Shown here: one piece after another, positions 11,743 to 23,513 of the stretch
Position numbering within the stretch: position 1 is the stretch's first letter
Layout: every line of letters starts with the position of its first letter
Assembly: GCA_001599935.1 (NCBI GenBank)
Contig: BCIJ01000006.1
Span: 798,211-862,210 of the forward strand
DNA from: Holtermannia corniformis
Lineage: Eukaryota; Basidiomycota; Tremellomycetes; Holtermanniales
DNA length: 64,000 bases
Direction of reading: 5' to 3'
The notes under the pieces: model-generated
What the model saw: only the letters and a program-made list of their open reading frames with translations
Databases searched by the model: none
Told to the model about the DNA's origin: nothing
Position numbers and translations under genes: made by a program

Positions 11743-12850
11743 GGCGTCGGGTTGGCCAGAGGTAAATGCTAGAGTTGACTCGAGATGAGCGTAAGCGCAA
11801 AGCTGCGTGTTGACCAAAGGACGTACCGGTTGCCGGGAATAGTCTGGCGGTGTTGGGGCGACGGTGGTGGGTAAGACTGACAGTTTCGACCGCAGTTTTA
11901 TGGGGTAGTCCAGTCACCTCTGTCGGGTTGGAGCCGAGCGAGAAGAGGACGAGGCTGGGATTATTCAGAATCAGCAACGCGATTCGGGTCGGGTTGCCAC
12001 CGCGTACCGAAAATGTCGAGCGCAAATGTCAACGTCGGACAGAGGCGAACTTTAGTAATGACCGGGGAACAGCATCATCCAGTCGGTAGATTATTGTCAA
12101 GTCGCGGCGCGTCGTCGTCGTTGTTCTCGTGGCAGTGCCCAGTGCGGTCAACCTACCGCCGTCCGAGGTCGTCGTCCGTCGTAGCCGGCGGCAAGAGAAG
12201 CACGCCGTCGCGACGGCGTGCAGATGATGCTAATGAGGGACAGACACGACACACATATCAGCACGGACCGGGCACGGCGCGGCGGGGCACTGCCTTTGGA
12301 CGCAACGTGCAGACGGAGCTCCGTCTCTACAAAGTTCTCTCGTCTCTTTCTACTGCGCTGCTTCTCATGCAGACTTGATAAAGCCGACTGTGGCTTGTTG
12401 GTCAGCACCAAGCCCCTGTTGCGAAGCCGCCGGCGAGTCGAGCATCCTCGTCCGACATGCCACCCGCCAGTCGCGAGGCTCAGGCACGGCATGCAAACCG
12501 TCGATCCCCGGCGGGGTGACCGACAGTTTTGCGTGACCCCTGACGAGCACCGACCCTTCCGTCCATCGCCCGCTCCGACGCCGCCGGCCGAAGGGATAAA
12601 GACCACCTGATCACGGCTCAGTCGTCCTTTGAGCGGTCTGCGGCGAAGTCCGGCCTCGCGTGGTCAGCTGTGCGTATTGGCAGCTGCTCTTGCGGCAGAG
12701 GCGCCGCCGGGAAGCCGTGACCAGTCGTGTACAACTACAAGAAATGCACCAGTCTGCAATGTATGCTACAAAGTCACTCGCGACCAGACCATACAAGCAA
12801 GACTTTTGTTTTCTTCACTCTGAAATCTCCAAATCCCTCCAAGAAGCCCT
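11743..12850. other. gene-free spacer upstream of the Reg1-like gene
   Basis: About 1.1 kb between the 3' end of White Collar-1 and the start of the Reg1-like gene, both on the minus strand. Open frames of 60-150 codons occur on both strands, but none shows splice-consistent extension, family motifs or convincing codon bias. It most likely holds the long promoter and 5' leader of the Reg1-like gene. No repeat or RNA gene was seen. Confidence 0.4.
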
Positions 12851-15841
12851 TCAATACTTGCCCGGGGCGACAAAGCCAAACCCGGGTGTCAATTGATGTT
12901 TTGGTGCAGCTTCGGGCACGGGGATCGGTGGTGGCAGCATCTCGCCCGCTCGCCGTCGCTTGCCCTTGCCTTTTCTGCCTTGCGCTCTGAGCGAGCGCGC
13001 GCTGGCCACGTCTTCTTTCAGTCGTCGGTTTAGTAGCCGGAGCTGGTGCAGCTCGTATTGCCACGATGTGCCGCGCGTCGGCTCGAGCTCTTCAAAGATG
13101 TTGCTCTGGCCCGAATGCACGATCGGGCGTGAATGAGCCGGGTTGGTGCTGGGAGCTGGGAAGAGCGCCTTGACTTGTAACAGCAGTGTGCAGGGCTTGA
13201 CACCACCGGTGCCCAAGCCGAGGGAATCGATCGAAGCGCCATCGCTTGAGCCTTGCGCCTCGTCGTCGGCGTAAAACACGAGCTGGGCGTCAAGGGGCAT
13301 TTTGCCGAACAGGCGGACGCGCACAGACGCCGCGCCGTCGTTTGCCGAACCCTCTTGAGCGGCCTGGATCGCCTTGGCGACAACGACGGCGGGCGAGGCC
13401 GCATCGCCGTTCGTACCAGCACTCGGTGGGCCATCATCGCCAGTCGCGAGGAGCGAATACAAGCTCTTGCCGACGACTTCATCGACCGGCATCCCGAGCA
13501 TGTTGCCGGCCGCACTGGTCGCATGGACAATCAAGCCGTCAAACGACGTCTTTGCCCAGAACTCGACCTCGCCCAGTCCCCCGTGGCTCGCAACCGTCGC
13601 CCACGCGACGGTCGGGATCGACTTGGCCCGGCCGCTGAGGACGACCGCTTTCCGACCCTTGCCAGCCTCGACGTGGAGTCGACCGGTGCACTCGATCCAG
13701 ACGTAGCCGCTCGTCTTGCGCCGGATGCGGAACAGTAGACTGACGCTACGTGCACCCTGGCCTTCTCCTGGCGCGTGCGTCGAGTCCTTGAGCTCGCGCA
13801 TCAGTGGGACAATGTCGGAAGGGTGGCAAATGTCGCTAATGTTCTTGCCCACCAGGTCTTCCGGATCGTACTCGAGCACGCGCCGGACTGATGGCGAGAC
13901 GTATTGGAACTGGCCTTTGAGTGAGAGGACATGGACAAAGTCTGCACAGGTCAGTTGCTGTGCTGCCACTCGAGTGCAAGCACTCACCGTCTGTATGCTC
14001 AAGCACCATCTTGAGCCACTCCATTCGCCCAGCATCCTCCTGCCCAGAGTACGCCGCCAACGTCGCTCTCGGTCCAAGTAGATCCACAATGTCCTTGCTC
14101 AGCCCGCCATTGGCATCCAGCAGCCTACCAGCAGGCCGAAGCGGCGGCTGGGGCGGGTTCGCGACCGTGTAGTTGACCTGGTAGCTGCCGTCGCGCATAT
14201 TCCGCAAGATGGCATTCGGTTGCTCCACCAGATCAACCTGGAAGCCGACGTGGTACACGATATCGGTGCCTTCCCATGGGATTGGGACGACAGTGACGAG
14301 GTTGATGAACGGGACGCCGCCGCGCCGGTAGTTGATCAACGATGCTTGGCATTCTTTGCCTGCGTTGAGCATGCGCTTGAAATGCGCAACGGCGACATTA
14401 TCGGTGTACTTGCGCTTGGAGCCCTTGACGACGTCACCGTCGGGACTCTGAAGGAACCGGCAGTTCTTGCCGAGGATGGACGAAGCGTCGTAGCCTGTCA
14501 AAGCGGAAAACGTCGGGCTTGCATAGACGATCGGCGAGTCATAGCGTCGGACGTCCTGCATGCCATGTCAGTCGCGTGCACGAGGTCTGCTCTAGTGGTG
14601 GACGCACCACCACGAGGAAGCTGCAGCTAAAGTCGACAGGTCCCAGTACCGTCTTTGGATCCTTGCGTGCTGCCACGCGAGCCAGTACACCGAGCATGTC
14701 AAAGCCGGTGGTTGAGTACAGACCGGGGCCCTCTGCCTGATTTGGCCCAATAAAACTCTGATTGGCTGACCAATTCTGCGCCATGTTCACTGGTGGGTTG
14801 TACGGAGCCGTCGACGACGACGCAATGTTGGATGACGGTAGCAATGCCGAAGTCGACATGGCCCCCGACGCAGTCGAGACCGACGAAGATCCTCGTTGAG
14901 ACTGCGCAATGAGAGGCGATTGCGAGATTGGTGATTGAGAAACCCGTGTCTCGGGCTTGAGGTCCTTGGACTGGACTTGGGCCGAGAGATCGAGCTGGGG
15001 TGCTTGGGATTGCTTAGAGTGCTGCTGGGATGCATGTTGCTGTTGTTGATAGTATTGATGCGTCTCGACCGGCTTTGGATCGGGCACGGACGTGTAACCA
15101 GCCCATGACGGGGCCAGGTTCGACTGAGCATGGTGTTGCTGGGATTGCTGTGGCTGTTGTGGTGACGGCTTTTGCGACATGTAGCTTGTGTACCCTGGTG
15201 CTGCCCAGTCTTGGGATTGACCGTTGCCAGCTTCTTGAGACTGGAAGAAGCCGCTGAGGCCCTCGAGCACGCCCTTGCCCTTGCCGTTGGACGTCGGATG
15301 CTCTTCGACAGTGCCAGAGTCCGAGAATGAATCCGAGTGATGCGGGTGGGGTGGTTGAGCGGTGTAGACGTTGGTAGCCGGGGCGAAGCCGGTGTGCGCG
15401 GCATAAGACGTCGAGGGGCCGCCCATGGACGGCGGCATTGAGAATCCGGTCCATGCTTCAGCACCTTGTGGGAACGCAGGTGTCGGCGCCGATGGGTTCA
15501 AGAACGCGGGAAACTATTTATTCATAAGCAAACGCCACCAGGTTGATGCACACGCAACCTACTTGGAACCGAACCTCTCGCTGGAACGCAGCCGGGTCGA
15601 GACCATGCAATTCGCTCAAGCCGTTATCGGCGCCGATACTCTTTGATGGCGGGCCTCTGAGATCTGGGACATCTGGCTGGATGGCGGTTGCAAACTGTTT
15701 GTACTGCTGGGGCTCTTGGGCCTGAGCATGCGTGCCGTTGACGGGCGGTGTGAATGCCATGTAGCTCGCCCAGTCCATAGGAGAAGCCACCTGGGGGCCA
15801 CGGTTGGCAAGCTGCTGCTGTTGCTGCTGATCGTTTGACAT
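12851..15841 (-). CDS. wc-1: White Collar-1 type blue-light receptor (LOV-PAS, no zinc finger)
   Basis: Flavin-binding blue-light photoreceptor and transcriptional regulator; family members act in the nucleus with White Collar-2. Four exons: 15841-15563, 15513-14608, 14555-13988 and 13941-12851, with 46-52-nt introns, giving about 947 residues. A poly-Gln N-terminus and Q/S/P-rich region lead to the LOV domain from about residue 396, with the photoactive motif GKNCRFLQ (adduct Cys near 427) and the LOV block YHVGFQVDL. A second PAS domain starts at DDFVHVLSLKGQFQYVSPSV, restored exactly by the third splice; a weaker third PAS-like region follows. The C-terminus has a basic KGKGKRRR stretch and ends GFGFVAPGKY with no GATA zinc finger, as known for basidiomycete White Collar-1. 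It lies back to back with a DNA glycosylase gene. Confidence 0.93.
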
Positions 15842-16485
15842 TGTGTCAGACAGCGGAGGATAACGGTCCGGATCCTTGCAGGGAGAGTGGGGACGAAAAG
15901 CCCCGACGCGGCGTGGAGACGTCGTTGCTTTGTGCCGCGCTGAGTGCTCTGCTTTCTTTTGTCGAGGGTGACTTTGTGTCCTCACTGCGCTCCTTTTGCT
16001 CAAACTCGAGCGGATCCTAGCAAGCAGTGGGACGCAATGACGGCGGTGGAGCACAAAGAGGTCTCGCGGTGACTGCCTGCGTTTGCTGCCGACAGCTCGC
16101 GTGAAATCTACTGCAAGCGGCAACGGATTCCCAACTTGTGGTCCTCAACAAGCTGGTGGTGATTCAGACTGGTAGAGGCGTTGACCAGACGCCTGCACCA
16201 TCGATAGCCATGCCGACGACTGCCTAGCTGCCGTCCTGCTCGCGGGAAGAGCAAGTGCTGGTCGTCACCAACTGCCGAGTCGTGCCACTCTGCAAAAAGA
16301 GTGGCACCGGACCCGGGCGAGGATCGATCGAGAGCTGAGTTCGGCAAAGTGGAGGTCCCTAGCACCATCGCCGAGCTGGCGTGCTAGACACCCTAGCAGC
16401 TGGCTTTGCCCAGTTGCTAGCGACGGTGTGGAGCGTCGATCAGCGTCAGCCACCCAGCAAGCTCTCTCCCTCGCCGTCCACCACC
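15842..16485. promoter_or_regulatory. shared promoter of wc-1 and the DNA glycosylase gene
   Basis: A 644-bp spacer between divergent starts. It contains a perfect 10-bp inverted repeat, GTGCCACTCT and AGAGTGGCAC, at 16282-16307 with a 6-nt loop, and four CTAGC(A/G) words clustered between about 16358 and 16425. The palindrome may be a dimeric factor site; this is inference. No coding region is supported. Confidence 0.4.
16282..16307. repeat. perfect 10-bp inverted repeat
   Basis: GTGCCACTCT, loop GCAAAA, AGAGTGGCAC. It lies in the middle of the divergent wc-1/glycosylase promoter, roughly 180 bp from the glycosylase start. It could be an operator-like site or a hairpin in a 5' leader. Confidence 0.6.
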
Positions 16486-18016
16486 ATGCCAGCCGCTACG
16501 CGCTCCTCAAAGGCGCTGCAGCATGTTACAGGCCATGCACAGCCCACAGCACCAACATCCAAAACCAAGCAACAGCTCAAGCGCACAACCCCACCTCCAC
16601 AGTCGTCATCACTCCCTCCAACGCCCAGCTCGCCACCCGGGAAACGAACCAAGCGCTCGCCAGAAGCAGACGCCGTAGAAAGGCTGCCTGCGACGCTCAG
16701 CTTTGGTTTTGCGCACGCGAAACAGCACCTGATAGATGTCGACAGCAGGTTCGCGCGCATCTTTGACAAGGTCAAGTGCAGGCCGTTTGAGGAGCTAGAG
16801 GAGATTGATCCGTTTAGGTGCGATGGGCTTTCACAGACCAAGGTACCTGTACTGATGAGCTGGCAGAACACTCGTGACAAGCATCGTCGGCCAGCAGGTC
16901 TCCTGGCTAGCTGCGCGCGCAATCAACCACCGATTCCGTCGGCTCTTTGATGACTCGCTGCCAGAGAAACCAGCTCCCAGGGGTACGACCGGGACAGACG
17001 AGAATGAAGAGTTAGCAGACTGATAGCACACATCGTCAAGTGGCTGATCAATCAACGCAGCGTCGGCTCGTCCTTCCCGACACCAAAGCAAGTTATGGAC
17101 AGCGACATCGCCACCCTGCGCAGCGCAGGCCTGAGCCAACGCAAGGCCGAGTATGGTCCGTTTGGCGCGCAGCCCAGATTCCGAGGTACTGATGCTATAC
17201 AGTGCAATCGCTAGCAGAACACTTTCACACCGGGCATCTGTCGGCAGGCTTTCTAGCTACTGCACCGACCGACCAAGTCAGCAAGCGGCTGATTGCTGTT
17301 CGGGGTATTGGTCAAGTGAGTCCTCCCTCCTCTCGCTCCTCTCGACGCTGTCGTGTGATCCATTGGTACGACGCTGACATCCCACAGTGGACCGTCGACA
17401 TGTTTGAAATCTTTTCTCTCAGACGGCCAGACGTCCTCCCCGTCGGCGACCTCGGCGTCCAAAAAGGTCTCCTCCGTTGGGTCCTTGCCGCACACGCGCC
17501 CGACTCGATCAGCTTCACCAAAACGCCCGTCAAGCCCAAAGCCAAGACACCCAAAACGCCCAAGCCCGCCAGCCCGCTAGCCCTAGCAGCTGCACTCCCA
17601 CCTACGCCTCTCACACCTGGTCCGATCGGCACCGATGCGAACAAGGCGCTCAAGGCGCTACCGGTCCCAGTGACGCCGGATGGCAAATCATCAGCTGCAA
17701 CGGTGGCGGCCGCGCTCGTGACGCCGGATCAGGCGCTGGCGCAGCACTTGATCGCGAGGCCTGAGGATGGAGATTTCAATGTGCTCACGAGTTGTCCTTT
17801 ACCAGACGGGCTGAGCGTCGATGTGTTAAAGGCGCGATTAGCGGGCAAGAAGGTCAAGTAAGTCTAACATGAACCGAGCTCTCGAGATTGACCAGCGTCT
17901 ATAGGGGAGGCGCATACTTGACGCCGGCGGAGATGGACGCCCTGACGGAGCCTTGGAAGCCTTACCGATCACTTGGCGTGTTCTACCTCTGGGCCGTGAC
18001 CGAGCCAGACTCGTAA
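16486..18016 (+). CDS. mag1: DNA-3-methyladenine glycosylase (HhH-GPD, Mag1/AlkA type)
   Basis: Excises alkylated bases to start base-excision repair. The start ATG at 16486 follows CCACC. A Ser/Pro-rich basic N-terminus precedes the fold. Intron 16818-16866 joins DPFR to TLVTSIVGQQVSWLAARAI, the helix-hairpin-helix region. Intron 17156-17202 restores QRKAEYVQSLAEHF, and intron 17316-17387 joins GIGQ to WTVDMF. The catalytic aspartate is in LPVGDLGVQKG. A Pro/Ala-rich insert follows, then intron 17858-17904 and a last exon ending LTEPWKPYRSLGVFYLWAV, the family's C-terminal helix. The second intron is ambiguous: 17011-17060 (GTTAGC donor) gives ENEDVGSSFPTPKQV, while a GTACGA donor near 16984 with an acceptor at 17027 is also possible. 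Confidence 0.9.
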
Positions 18017-18125
18017 CCCGCGTAACAAAAATAGTACAAGCTGCATGCGACACGTTGTACTATAGCAAGAACCAAAATCACACTACCAGCAGCGTACAAC
18101 ACAGTCTCCCCCTTGTTCGGTGCTT

Positions 18126-21100
18126 TCATGATTGATGTTGCGGAAGGCCCGCTTCGGCCCGCAAGACCTTTTCGGCATTCGCGCGCAGTTTCTTCAAGTC
18201 GTCGTCGCGCAGCTTGACGGATTCGCACGCCTTCATGACGTTTTCGGGTGCGAGTAAGGCGTCTTGTGGGAGGTGAAGAAGGTAGTTGACGATGGCGTCA
18301 GATGATTTGGGGAGCGCGAGCAGGCGCTCTCGCGAGATGGTGAGGATTGCAAGAGACGTTTGGAGGAGGACGCGTGGACCTGCGGACGGTTGTAAGCTCT
18401 CGCTATGTGAAGACTGTTCAGAGGCAAACCTTCGCAGACGACCGCGTCCCAAACACGTAGCATGGTCGGCCAGGGTAGGATACGGGCAAAGATGCTCAGC
18501 AGCCACGGCTCGAGGAAAGTGATCGCTGAAATTGTCAGTGGCGACTTTGCTGCTGGAAAGTCCGACCCACGCTTGACTCCGCAATCCTTCTGCAAGGCCA
18601 GTCAGTGGCGCGCTCAGACACTCAACAAGCCACACCCACCAGTATCCATCTGGCCAGCTTGGCGTCACTGCCCATCAGGATGTTGGTAAACACCAAGGCG
18701 TCCATGCGCAAGCCCCACGCATCACCGCGGTAGTAGTCCTTGACGCGGGATATGAGACCGCTCAGCAGCCAAAAGGCTTCCTCGGCCGGTACATGCATCA
18801 AGAGACCACCAGCGATAAGAGCGAGCTCTATCGAACGTCAGACTTATTTCGCAATCAGCCAGCTGACCCACCGGAACGATAGCCAGAGGGTGAAAAGTTG
18901 GAGTAGGCCCGCAGTAACGCTCGTAGATCTTGTTGTCCAGCGCCGCCTTCATCTGCAAACACCGAGTGATCCTTGTATGAGCTGCGCTAGTCAGCTACGA
19001 GACGCCATGTACCACCATGACCCACGTTGCGACGTCACGATCGATATCTGCATTGGGCTTGCCCTTGTCATGCGCCAGTAGCTGCTCATACAGCCCGGGG
19101 ACCTTGGCCGAAAGACTTGCGCTCATGAACCAACCCCAAACACGGCCTCGCAAGGACGATGGAACGCCGGATTCGAGCACCATCTTACGAACCTTTTTCG
19201 GCACCGTGGCGCCTGTCGGTATCGGGACAGAGATGATGGAGAGCTGAGAACGATGAGCATGCATCGCCAAATCGCTCCATCAACTGACCCATTTGGCCTC
19301 TGCCGTTCGGTGATCTCCCGGCGCCGATGACCGCGACTGGAAGATCTCGGGAATGGGACTAACGTCCTTCAAGAAACCCCAATCGTCAGTCTCTGGCAGC
19401 GCACGCGTTTGCGACAGCTTGGAAAAGTCGCTTTGCGTCGTGAGGCGGCGCATGAGATTCGGCCGGTTGTTTTGAGGCGAAGTAGGCGACTCGGCAGACG
19501 ACACGGGAGAGTCAAATGATTGCCGAGTTCCGTTGATCGACGCTTTACGCGCAAGCGGCTTCATGAGTTCAAACTCCATGCCGTCCTGTTTGACCGTCTC
19601 TTCCTCAAAGTCCTTGTGCGAGACCGGCGAAGGTAGGTTGCTGAGGTGTGACTTGTCCTTGAGGTGGCTCGACTTGGCTTTGCGGATGACCCTACTCGGC
19701 TTTGGAAGAGTGAACGAAGCGGCGCGGCTCGCAACGGATGGTGCTCTTGGCGACGGCAGAGCGTCTGACGAGACCAGACTTGTAGTTGACATGCTGAACT
19801 TGTGCATGTTGGATGAGGAGGTCGAGCTGCGCGGAGCAGGCGACGGCAGCGAGAACCCAGGGTCCAGCGGCGATAGGTTTGCGTTCGGAGAGGCTCGCAG
19901 GCCCGGTGCTGGCATCGGCTCCTTGAGGTCGGATGAGGCCCAGAAATGCTTCTTTTGACTCCCCGACAGTGAAGTGGGCGTCGTTGGCGAAGTGACCGTC
20001 GGCGACTCGCATACAGGTGGCGAATGATGGACAGGAGGAAGGGTGGCAGAGTCTGGGACCTCGACTCCAATCAGTGGCATCGTGACGGGCTCGATTTTAA
20101 GCGGTGGTGGCTGAGGCTCGCCACGCAGCTTGTGCAACGACAACTTGCGGGAGATGGAGACTTTGCGGGATGACGCACTGCTCGAGCGTTCCATTGCACG
20201 AGTGCTGGGAGCGTCCTTGGCTCGATACACTGGCATCGGGACATCCATTCTGCTGAGAGGCGTCTCGAGCTTGGCCAAGACTGTATCGTTGGAGAAGCTG
20301 CGAGAGCGCGGACGAGGCTTAGGTTGCTCGCCGTTGCTGCCGTCTGCAGAGGTGTCTGAACGACCGAGCGAGCTGTGGCTCGTCTGCGTCGGGNGGGNAA
20401 AGTTGCGTACTGGCGCCCGCTGTAGTGTCGGTGCAGGGAAAGCAGGGTTTGGCGATTGACCGTTGCTTGTTTGCGGAGACGCCAGCATCCGCCCAACATC
20501 ACCCCAAGACGGGCTGGTGGGCATGCCCAGTCCCAACCCTTCTTGACCAGAGCGCACAGCGGGAGCAGGTGACAGGGACGGCATGGTGAATGTCTCACCG
20601 CTCATTGATGGCCGGCCGACTGTGAAAGAGATGGGCATGGGTCCCTTGGATGCTGTCAAATCGACCTCCATGCGACCGACGAGAGTCAGTCCGCGAATCC
20701 GTTGTCCGTCCGGTTTTGGCTGACCCGCCGTCACAGCCGCTTGGGTAGCGTCAATGCTATGGGGAGATGCTGCGTGCGGCGAGCCGTGCGACGAGACCGG
20801 TGTCGTCCAGCCGTGCTGCTGCATGTCGGGCGACAAGGCCGGACTGCCGAGGGGCGACGGGAGATGCAAACGTTGTCCAAAAGGTGAATGCTGCGAGGGG
20901 GAGTTGATGGCAGGCGACAGTCGATCTTTCGGAGGAGCTGGGTAGTTTCGCTTCTCATCAAGCATAGCCAAAGGTATTGGTGAGCCCAGTGTGCGCACAC
21001 CACTGAAGGCAGAGGCGGCGGGAGTGACAGGAAGACTTGATGTTGAGAAGTCTGTCGGAGACGCAGCTGTGACTTGAAAGGTGCTACTTGTATGATCCTC

Positions 21101-23084
21101 AACGTTGTCACTGACAGACACCGTTTGAGGTTCTGTCGGCGATTTTGTAACTTTGGCCTGATCGGGTGACAGGTGCTGGTGTTGAGAAGCACCCTCGCGC
21201 GACGGTGAAGATTGCTCCGCTCCCGGCATGACAGCCGACCGGGAGGGCGAGTCCTCATCACGGTCTGCGTTGACACAAATTTTTGCGGGTGTCGGTGTCT
21301 TTTCAGCGCTGTCGGCATTGTCATCCTCCCCTCGCGGGGATGTAGTAGTCGAGTTGGCGGGCGGTGTCGAAACAGCTGCCGTACGCGGCGACTTGCGCAA
21401 AGTCAACGGTGCCGTCGTTCGCACAGGGTATTCCCGGTCCTCATCCTCCACTGCATTCGACCGACTTTGCTGAATGCGGAACCGAAGATCAGACGCGAGG
21501 GATTTGCCTGCATTCTCGCCGACGGCAAGGCAAGGTACCGCGTCTGAAAGAGGCTTCGCGCTCGGTGCATTTCGAGAAGATTCCTCGCCAAGGTTTGTCG
21601 GTAGAGCGGCATGATCAGGCTTTGGCGAGAGTAGCGCCGCCAAGGACGACAGGTCGACCGGCACGTCCCGCTGCAGCTGCCTCGGGAGATCGGGGCTCGG
21701 TGGGATCTCGGCGTTTCCCATGATGCCCGAGCGGCTTGCTGCCTTGGCCATTCGACTGGCTCGCCGCTGCGCCTGGCTCATGCGCTTGCCAGTCATGCCC
21801 GCAACGTCGGCCTGGGGACTACCGGGTGGGAAGTACATGCTCTGGCGTGCATAATCACCATAGATGTCCCAGCCATCGTCGTCCTCTTCGTCGTCGGTAT
21901 AATCCTCGTTATCAGACCGAAGATGTGGGAAATCGCCAGCTTGTGGTTCGCTGGGAAGGGTCTCGGTAGAGTTCGTACGCGGTGTTTCGGACGACGATTT
22001 GTTCAGAGACTGCTCACGAGTGAGGGGAGGTGTGGTGTCCGACGGACTGGGATCCTCGGCTTCCGCGAGTGGCTGAGAACTTTGTTCTGGGGAGTCAACA
22101 TTGGCCATTTCAACGGTAGCTTGGCTGCCGGCCTCGGCGGCGTCCCGCTGTGCCTTTGCAACCACCAAAGCTTCGAAGGGATTCGACTCTGATTCTGGTG
22201 AAGTCACAGGACCTGCGAGGACGTGAGCCTATTGAGTGCAACTCTGGACTACGCACCCTTGGCCAGCTCAACATCTGCGTCTGTCTTTGGACCCGTCATC
22301 CATTCGATCCCACCCCACTCGGCGCTACTCCCAGACGCGTTCGAAGCCACAGACTGTCGATGTCTGGTCGAACCTTTGGACTGTTGCAACACCTCTTGCT
22401 GGTCTGCAAACCAGCCGTCACGCGGCTCGATACCAGGACTTGGCGTGCCTTCGCTTCCATAGTCGAGCTCAAACGGCCCAGACACACGCCTTGGATCGCG
22501 TGCGGGGGCATCGAGAGCACTTGTCATTGACGACGAAGCCGACGTCGAAGGGGGGTGTTCGGACGTCGGGCTGGGCAATGAATCTGACGGTAGTGGGGAT
22601 GAAAGCGCTGGCGGAGACGGAGCGGTAAGGGTGAGCGATGCGGGAGTGAGCAAGCCTTTCTCCTGCTGATCGCCCGGCGCAAGAGACAGCGGGGAAGGTC
22701 GTGTTGGGCTCGAAATGCTAAAGTTGACGTATCGCGGGTTGAAGCGGCCGACGACACCCTCGCAGAACCCCTGTGATGTATCAGGCCTACTCCGAGCACA
22801 TCATGCCACTCACCAGATAGGCTTCACCCGCGTCGAGCTTCTCCAGCACAATAATCTCGTCTCCCTCCAAGAACATGAGCTCGGTCGTCGCAGACGCCAC
22901 ATAGTCTTCAACTCTGATTGCTCTCGTCAGCACTGTCCACGTCGCAGACCATGCAGACTCACGCAATGCACGAGCCAATACCACCCCGCAGAGCAAACTC
23001 TGTCCATTTAGCGAGCGCGTCGGCATCCATACCGGCCAAATCTTGAGCGGCCGAAGATTGGGCCACGGTGTCGAGCTCGCCCAT
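18126..23084 (-). CDS. SH3-TBC domain protein, predicted GAP-inactive
   Basis: A TBC (Rab-GAP-like) protein of about 1,500 residues. The start MGELDTVAQ at 23084 leads into an SH3 domain split by two introns (VEDYVASATTELMFLEGDE, LEKLDAGEAYL, GFCEGVVGRFNPRYVNF). A roughly 1,000-residue Ser/Pro-rich linker follows (22207-19289), with two unresolved bases near 20394-20398. The TBC domain starts at GVPSSLRGRVWGWFM after intron 19244-19288 and continues through DHSVFADEGGAGQQDLRALL, LIAGGLLMHVPAEEAFWLL and a C-terminal half ending at 18126. Best splicing reads DIDRDVAT where active TBCs have IxxDxxR, and GYRSE where they have YxQ, so the arginine and glutamine fingers both look absent. It probably acts by binding rather than GTP hydrolysis. 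Several TBC introns are placed by motif continuity. Confidence 0.78.
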
Positions 23085-23513
23085 GGTTGCGTAGTGTTCG
23101 TGAAAGCGACGACGCCGAGTTCCAACTGCGCGTTATGATCGTGTACGCTAGCTATGGGCTCCTGCGGCTTGACGCTCCACTGACAGGTGGCCCAAACACG
23201 TCCAGGGTTCAAGCTGATCGGCGCTGATGGTCGCTGAGCTGTGGGTAGATGTTGTACCTGCCCCTGTTGCTTTCGCGCCGCCGCTCTCCACCTCAGCTGC
23301 TACCGTCTACGCCGGCGCTGATCGCGTGCTGCATCTGCTTGTTGCTGTCGATCGATCTCGCACCGTGTCCAAGCTGAAACATCAAACGCGTCGGGCGAGC
23401 ACGTTCGGTGGGCGGTACGTAAGCGACTGTCCTAACCGGCGTAGGGCATGTGTGCATGTGGAATGTACAATACAATCTCGAAAGCATTAGGGATGTATAC
23501 GGCTCACTCGCCG
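23085..23513. other. spacer upstream of the SH3-TBC gene
   Basis: The 429-bp gap between the STRIPAK subunit stop and the SH3-TBC start, both on the minus strand. It should carry the SH3-TBC promoter. A minus-strand ATG-initiated frame at 23212 continues out of phase with the SH3 exon and is rejected as the start. No motif or repeat was recognised. Confidence 0.4.

Noticed and set aside
11639..12606. Minus-strand ORFs upstream of the Reg1-like gene as an extra gene
   Set aside because: Arg/Ser-rich translations without motifs; likely leader or promoter.
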